A stretch of DNA of 64,000 nt. Origin: Andrena cerasifolii (Eukaryota > Arthropoda > Insecta > Hymenoptera > Andrenidae). Under the pieces are notes generated by a model. That model worked only from the letters and a program-made list of their open reading frames with translations, was not told where the DNA came from and ran no database searches. Shown here piece by piece: positions 58,432-64,000 of the stretch (the stretch's first letter is position 1; each line of letters begins with the position of its first letter). The DNA is taken from NCBI RefSeq assembly GCF_050908995.1, contig NC_135123.1, positions 9,362,001 to 9,426,000 on the forward strand. The letters are read 5' to 3'. A program made the translations under genes and the position numbers.

Positions 58432-60774
58432 CTACATAGGAACCGTAACTTATACTTATATAGTCTGATATTTAGGTTCTTTATAACGGTTATTCCGAAT
58501 AAAGGTTCTTCCTAACTCTTTCAGTCAGAACCTTTATAGAACAGTTTGAAACAGTTATTTTCGAAACCTATTCAAACCCTGCTCTATACACCGTTCAGAC
58601 TGCAGCTTCTTCCCAATCGGTGCAAGTCGTGTCTCTCCTCTTATAAAAAATTGAAAAAAAAGCATTTTAACATATTCAGTCCACTGGTTAAAGAGGTCCT
58701 GCCTACAGTTACCCCGCGAATTTACTGGACACCTTGTATCTGAAGATAAGCTGGCAAAGATAGCCAAGTATCCCACGCGTGATCTATCAGCGACCTACCA
58801 CTCCAGATTACCACTTGCCGCCCCAAGTGTCATCCGAATCACAGCACCCTCCGCGACCAACCCCTATTTCGAATTAACCAAGCACTCGGTGGGGCTAGAG
58901 CGACGAAAGGAAAGACAACGCTGCCTCTTCCCCTGTCCCCTTAATTCCGCCGCGTCTCGAGGCTGTCTACCAGAAGGGGCTGCCAGAGGGGTGGAGTTAT
59001 CGAGGGCCGGAGTCGTTGGGGAACTCGATAAGACACCGTACGCCACTGGAGCCGATTCTAATGCCAGTTTGACACTTGGAGATCGATGAGAATGGGAAAG
59101 TATCGTACGTCAGGCCCCTTCGGAAAATTATTCAAACCGACGCGCTCACCTCTATAAATCACAGCCGGGGCGGAGGGGAACGGGGAGGGGTTGGCTCGAG
59201 TCGATAATGATTCGCGGGAATAAACGGGCTGTTCCGATTACAGTTTCATATTGAATCTTTCATCGGGCCCGCGGTACGTGGACAGCCTGTTTCATCGTAA
59301 TTAGATGTTCGAGGGGGTTGGGGGGTCGAGCGACGAGGAACGTCGATGAATAACGACACCGCGCCACACCTAGGCTACTCCTACCCCCGGGTCTCTATTT
59401 CTCTTTCTCCCTCGGCTTTTTATTTCTTCCCGCCGCGATATACCCGAGGCACAAAGTCTGCTCACGTCCCGCGGCGTTCCACCCCCTCTGTAGAGAACAG
59501 GTAACTCTCGAAGGAACTCCGAAGTATCCTGTATTAAATTACAGACGGCCGGGCGTAAATCTTCGCCGAGCAACTCTCTGTTTCCCTCCCCCGCGTTTTT
59601 GTTACTTTATTTCTCGCAACTTTTCGAGCCCGCCTCTTATAATGGCTCCTTTGTGCGTGCACATTGTCGCGAGGTGGGGGATGTAACGTACACCCCCGGT
59701 CGCCTTAAAGGACCAGCAACTTTCCGCCCCAGGATCGCTTATTAATTCCCCTCACCGGCGGCGCCGAGAGGGGAGGATGCTCCTCCGAGCACTTCGCCGA
59801 ACGGTATTGCGTCGCGGGGCGGGGGAGGAAAAAAGGAGCGGAGGCTGTGCGCTGTCCCGATCAAAGCGAAGGCTGCGGGCTTTGTGGAGCGCTTCGCGGC
59901 CAGGACGCGCCGTTAGGGACAAAGGATCCGCCGTGGACGCGAAGATTACGCCACGCGGGGCGTCCTCGTGGAAAAGGAACGGTGACGGAGCGGAATCTAG
60001 GGAGCGTGAAATGGAAATTGCTGGGGGGACTTGGCGCTTTGGCGTGGCTAGTGTCGTCGTGTATCGGCGTGTCCCTCGGACTAGCGAGATCGAGTCTGGA
60101 TAGACTTGATCTGGCGAGTCCAGATTGAAATCTCCGCGATTTGCTCCCTCTATGGGCGAACGAAGCCTTTGTCTTCAAGAGTCGTTGAACAAGCGGACGT
60201 TGCTTGTCTAATCGTGAGACCAGGGGCAGTAGCGGCGGTGGCCGTGACGGAAACACAGGTTTTTGTTCGATCACTGAAGTTAAGCGTCGCGGAGCGGCGT
60301 TGCGAGAAAAGATGGGTGACCATTTTTTCCTGGTGCGACGCGACACTTGCTGTGGGACGCTATGAAGGGAGGTTGTTGCCGAATATGTCAGTAAATTCTC
60401 GTTATATGCTCCACTCTCTGGGCTGGCAGCGAGCGTTCAACGTATAGTCGAAATGTGAGCTTATAACGAGAATTTATACTGTACTTATAAAATTCCTTAA
60501 CTCCAAGCTCCTCACTCTATAGTAAAATTCCCTACTGTGGTTGTTCCTCCCTTCGAGTAAAAATGTGGTGTGGTTGTTTACGAAAAATTGTTTTTTTTTC
60601 TTCAATTTTTTTGTAAACATTGAAGACATTTACTTATTGCATTAATTCTTTTTAACTTAAATTTTTCATCTGAATTTCTTACAAGATATATACAGTTTAG
60701 GAAACGATCACTTAAAGTATTTGTATATATATTATCGGAGACCTTACGGTTCATATTTGTCATAAAAGTGGTGT
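58432..60774. other. Non-coding GC-rich DNA
   Basis: No supported gene. A plus-strand frame at 59847-60128 has a hydrophobic run (WKLLGGLGALAWLVSS) but no start context, splice partner or homologue that I can recognise, so it is not called. Confidence 0.4.
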
Positions 60775-60777
60775 TCA

Positions 60778-61040
60778 TGAAAAAAATGCTTTAAACAATA
60801 TGCTTTTTTTACACCAGCATCTAACTATCGGTGTTTCACCGCAGAGTGCAGATTTCATTTCCGTATTTTGTTCAAAAGCAAAATCTACAGGATTAAAAAA
60901 ATCTCCTAACTTTTGTTCTGTGTATCCACTTTTATAGCAAGGATGCTGGAATAGATTTATATATCTGGGTGAAGACAATTGGTTGTGTACAAGTGATTGT
61001 AATTTAATTACATTATTTCTTAAATGAAGGTTCTCGAGAA
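60778..61040 (-). pseudogene. Fragment of a transposon-encoded protein
   Basis: The minus strand reads LHLRNNVIKLQSLVHNQLSS, then PRYINLFQHPCYKSGYTEQK and LCGETPIVRCWCKKS. The pattern of a basic helix, a YxxLFxxPCYKSGY-like block and a Cys-rich tail resembles the C-terminal end of a transposon protein that I recall as common in insect genomes. I cannot name the superfamily. The upstream part of the frame is low-complexity and unrelated, and no full-length protein is present. Confidence 0.4.
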
Positions 61041-61116
61041 TTCTCAAGAAATATGATCTTATTTCTGATTTCTCGAGGAACAAAAAATATGTAGAAATCA
61101 GGTACACCACGTATAC

Positions 61117-61302
61117 CTTCTTTATCGATCCTCTAAAACATATCCAAAATTCAAAGCAATCGGAGGCGGGCAGCAACTATTCTTATGAACTTTGGAGGGG
61201 TGGTTTCACCCCCTAAACATTCAAGCAGACCAAAATAAAAGGACACGTATTTCTTCTTTATCGATCCTCTAAAACATGTCCAAAATTCAAAGCAATCGGA
61301 GA
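61117..61302. repeat. Direct duplication of a 50-bp block
   Basis: ttctttatcgatcctctaaa with acat(a/g)tccaaaattcaaag and caatcggag occurs at about 61117-61166 and again at 61253-61302, spaced 136 bp apart. It adjoins the transposon-protein fragment and may be part of the same insertion. Confidence 0.75.
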
Positions 61303-64000
61303 CGGACACCTGGGAACCTCTCCTTGTTAGTGTCCCCAATCCCGATTTCCGGCTCACCATCGAAACCCCTTTCCCTGGACGCCCCTGCCCCTATTTGCCC
61401 CCCTACACAAAACTCCTCCACCCTCGCAGCGGCCAGAAATCCTCGCCTTGCGTCGCGACGCGAAAGAAACGACACACGGTCGTATCGACGGATTCCCTTT
61501 GAGCCGCCTTTAATAAAATCCCAGCTCCCGGAAACGATCTCTCCTCATTAATCTATTTAGTTGGCTGCCGGGGCCCGGTCCTCGTCAAAGCGTTTATTTC
61601 CGTCTTTGGTTCGCGCGCGCACAAAGGGGGGAAAGGAATGCAAAGAAGAAAGAGGGACAGGAACAAGGGGGCTGGTTAGGGGCTGAGGCGAAGGGTGGAG
61701 AGAAAAAGAGCCCAGGAGGTAGGGAAAAAAAATGAAAATCCGCTTGCTTCCGAAGTGCTTTCAACGAAATTAGAATTTCAAAAAGGTCACCGGCTAAATT
61801 TCCTCCCCCCCCGCGTCTCACCCTCGCGCGGCTCTGCCCGCCGCCCGCCCCCGATTATTAATTTCTTTTTCTCCGCTTTTTTGGCCCCACCCCCTCTCGA
61901 GCTCCTTTTTGTCCTTTGTTTCACCAACGTCGATGAAACGATCCAACCCCCGGCGCTCCGGTCGAGCCTCATCTTTATTCATCGCGTACCGGACCGGCCT
62001 ATGGTACACGTTGTACATTACTCGGGCGAACTATTAATTCTCGTTTGACACTCGGAGACCGATGGGGCCAGACACGTCCCCGAGTACTTTTTACACGGGG
62101 ATTTCCATGATCGATTACCCCTCTCCCGCGTCGAACATATGTAGCCTCTCTCACGGTGTTTTGCCTTCCACCGACGGGTATGGAGAGGGCGAAGCCCCGG
62201 CGGTCTATGCGGCGGACCTCCACCCCCCCTCGTGAGTCGAACTCACCCCCTGGGAGCCTGACTCCCGAAAATGCTCGCCCGTACCCCGGCACGGTCGGCG
62301 TAATAGCGGGATTAATCTATTTGCCGGGATTTTTCGCGACTCGTTCTTGAGCTGCCCCGTAAATTTCAATCTGCTTAACGGGGATATAATTGCGCCCGCG
62401 CGCTCCCCGGGGCACCGCGCGGACCGCCGGCGAATTATTACGATTACAATTTCCAGCCGGGATGGGATTGGAATGTAAAAGTGGAGCCGGGCTGTATATC
62501 AGGCGGTAGCGTTCGCTAATAAACGATAATCTAATTTCGAGGCTGCTCCCGAAATCGGCCAATTTCTGCTCCATCTTTCGCCGCGCGCAGTAAATAAGAA
62601 GGCCGCGCGGATTACCATCCAGCCACCGCGGCTCCGCTGCCGGCGCTGGGAATTATGCATTTTCTCGTTTAATTGCCGGCGCAACCGTGCGAGATTACGA
62701 TACGTCGGGGGGAGGGAGGTCGGGGCTCGATTGAATTTTTCGATAGAGATTTTCTTTATCGGCGGGCAAATCCTGCAGAGAAAATTGCTCCCGGAACGGT
62801 GGAAGAGGGAGCGATCTGTGTAGGTGGGATAAAAATTACCCCTTCGGAATTCTTCCGTCGCTATTTCCTTGGAAGTGCGGGCGATTGGGATTCGTGCGCG
62901 CGGGTTTCGAAGCGACGGAAGCAGTTGTCACTCAGGTGGTGAGGAGATCGCAGCATTAAGAAATTCGAAGTCGATTTTCGAAAATAAAGCGCTCTGCACA
63001 AAAAAGTTACTCTTTCTCTTCGACGCGTAACAAGCAAATAAGTGGAGAAAAAGGAATAAAAAAATAAAAAAAAACTAAAAAAAACTTGAAAAAAGTAAAA
63101 AAATTACGCCGAGTACATGAAATCAAATAAATCACAAAAGAATAGAAGATAATAATAATTAGCATAAAAAAGATGCGAAATCAAAATGAGCTGCAAGTAC
63201 ATAAAGGTGCTTTCCGACCGCGCTTAAGATGACACAGCTGCATATACAGAGCTAAAATGCTGAGTTCATACATTCCATTACCCATATCGCGGACATTTTA
63301 ATAATGCGAAGACAAAATGTAACATCTGCCTAGATGTCCGCGGCCTGGAAGTCAAATACTTGGCGTGGCCAGGCAAGATCAAGGTGTTGATGAATAAGAA
63401 TTATTTAAAAATCCTACCGTTTACGACTGATTCATGATACGATGTTACGATATCTCTGTTATGCGTGGACCGATTTTATTGGGTTTGGTCTTATTCGAAA
63501 GCTTATATGCGGTTTACATGAGAAAAATGCCTTTAAATTTTACAAAATATTGCAGGCGTGATGCGATTTTAATGAAATAAGTTTCGTGTTAGGTTGGAAG
63601 AGCCGTGCGACGAGTAAATGATAGCGACAGTCGACATATACAGGGTGTCTTTCATGTACTTGGCGTCGAGACGCTGCCGCGTCTCTAGATAAATTTGTTC
63701 GTATTGCGAATCCTTTCCGAGAAAATCGGCTTTGAAATTCTTCGCGTTGCGTCCAGTCGCGTATTGAAAACCTGCCTTAAGCTGGCCTCCGCCAATGGGC
63801 AGACACCGCTATGGTTTATCGAGCACAGGGAGAGGGGAGTGCGAGCGCCGGTTCGCAACAGTTTACCAGCTGCGTGAAGTTTTTAATTGCGTCGACTATA
63901 TCGCGCGACGCTAGCCCGAGGAGTTGGCGAATTCTTCGGCTGCGCGGCAAAGGGTTGGAGGTGGCGGGTGTGCGCGATTTGAAGTATTCAAATCCGCGAC
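61303..64000. other. Non-coding GC-rich DNA to the window edge
   Basis: The sequence is GC-rich to about 62950, then AT-rich with A-runs (63050-63110), then mixed. Open frames on both strands are short and unrelated to known proteins. No RNA gene or repeat is recognised. Confidence 0.4.

Noticed and set aside
59847..60128. Possible signal-anchor protein with a hydrophobic run
   Set aside because: There is an overlapping frame in another phase, no homologue, and a GC-rich background. It is not supportable.

Overview
This window is animal nuclear DNA, most likely from a hymenopteran insect (bee, ant or wasp). Its genes have many short introns (often 60-100 bp) with clean GT-AG borders. One gene is a clear homologue of the hymenopteran sex-determination gene transformer/feminizer. 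All exon borders below were worked out by hand from protein similarity, splice consensus and reading-frame bookkeeping. In every gene the summed exon lengths divide by three, but no transcript data were available.

Layout, left to right. At 1-6416 (minus) lies Nup133, a nuclear-pore scaffold gene whose last codons run off the left edge. At 6417-11271 is a repeat-rich spacer with two long hairpins, a hAT transposase scrap, and two inverted, decayed copies of the 3' end of transformer. At 11272-14745 (plus) is transformer/feminizer, with a large regulated intron holding a stop-bearing exon. At 15727-21281 (plus) is cytosolic valyl-tRNA synthetase, with an unexpected internal exon coding for an eEF1B-beta-type domain. 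At 22195-27749 (minus) is a DENND1/connecdenn Rab GEF. At 29191-34663 (plus) is a centrosomal Spd-2/CEP192-like gene. At 34780-35475 (minus) is an ERI3-type DEDDh exonuclease. At 36132-37334 (minus) is an intronless, diverged paralogue of the proteasome subunit Rpn7/PSMD6. At 37959-39610 (plus) is RFC5, a clamp-loader subunit.

From about 39.7 kb to the right edge I can support no protein-coding gene. This 24-kb stretch alternates GC-rich DNA with AT-rich inserted elements: nested TTAA-flanked foldback elements, an 886-bp inverted-repeat element, and a 134-bp minisatellite with alternating unit types. A very GC-rich block at 49.1-49.9 kb ends in a strong splice donor and may be the untranslated first exon of a gene continuing to the right.

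The genes do not form a pathway; they are mostly housekeeping (pore, translation, trafficking, centrosome, replication). The points most worth following are the transformer locus with its decayed inverted partner copies, and the synthetase carrying an elongation-factor domain exon.
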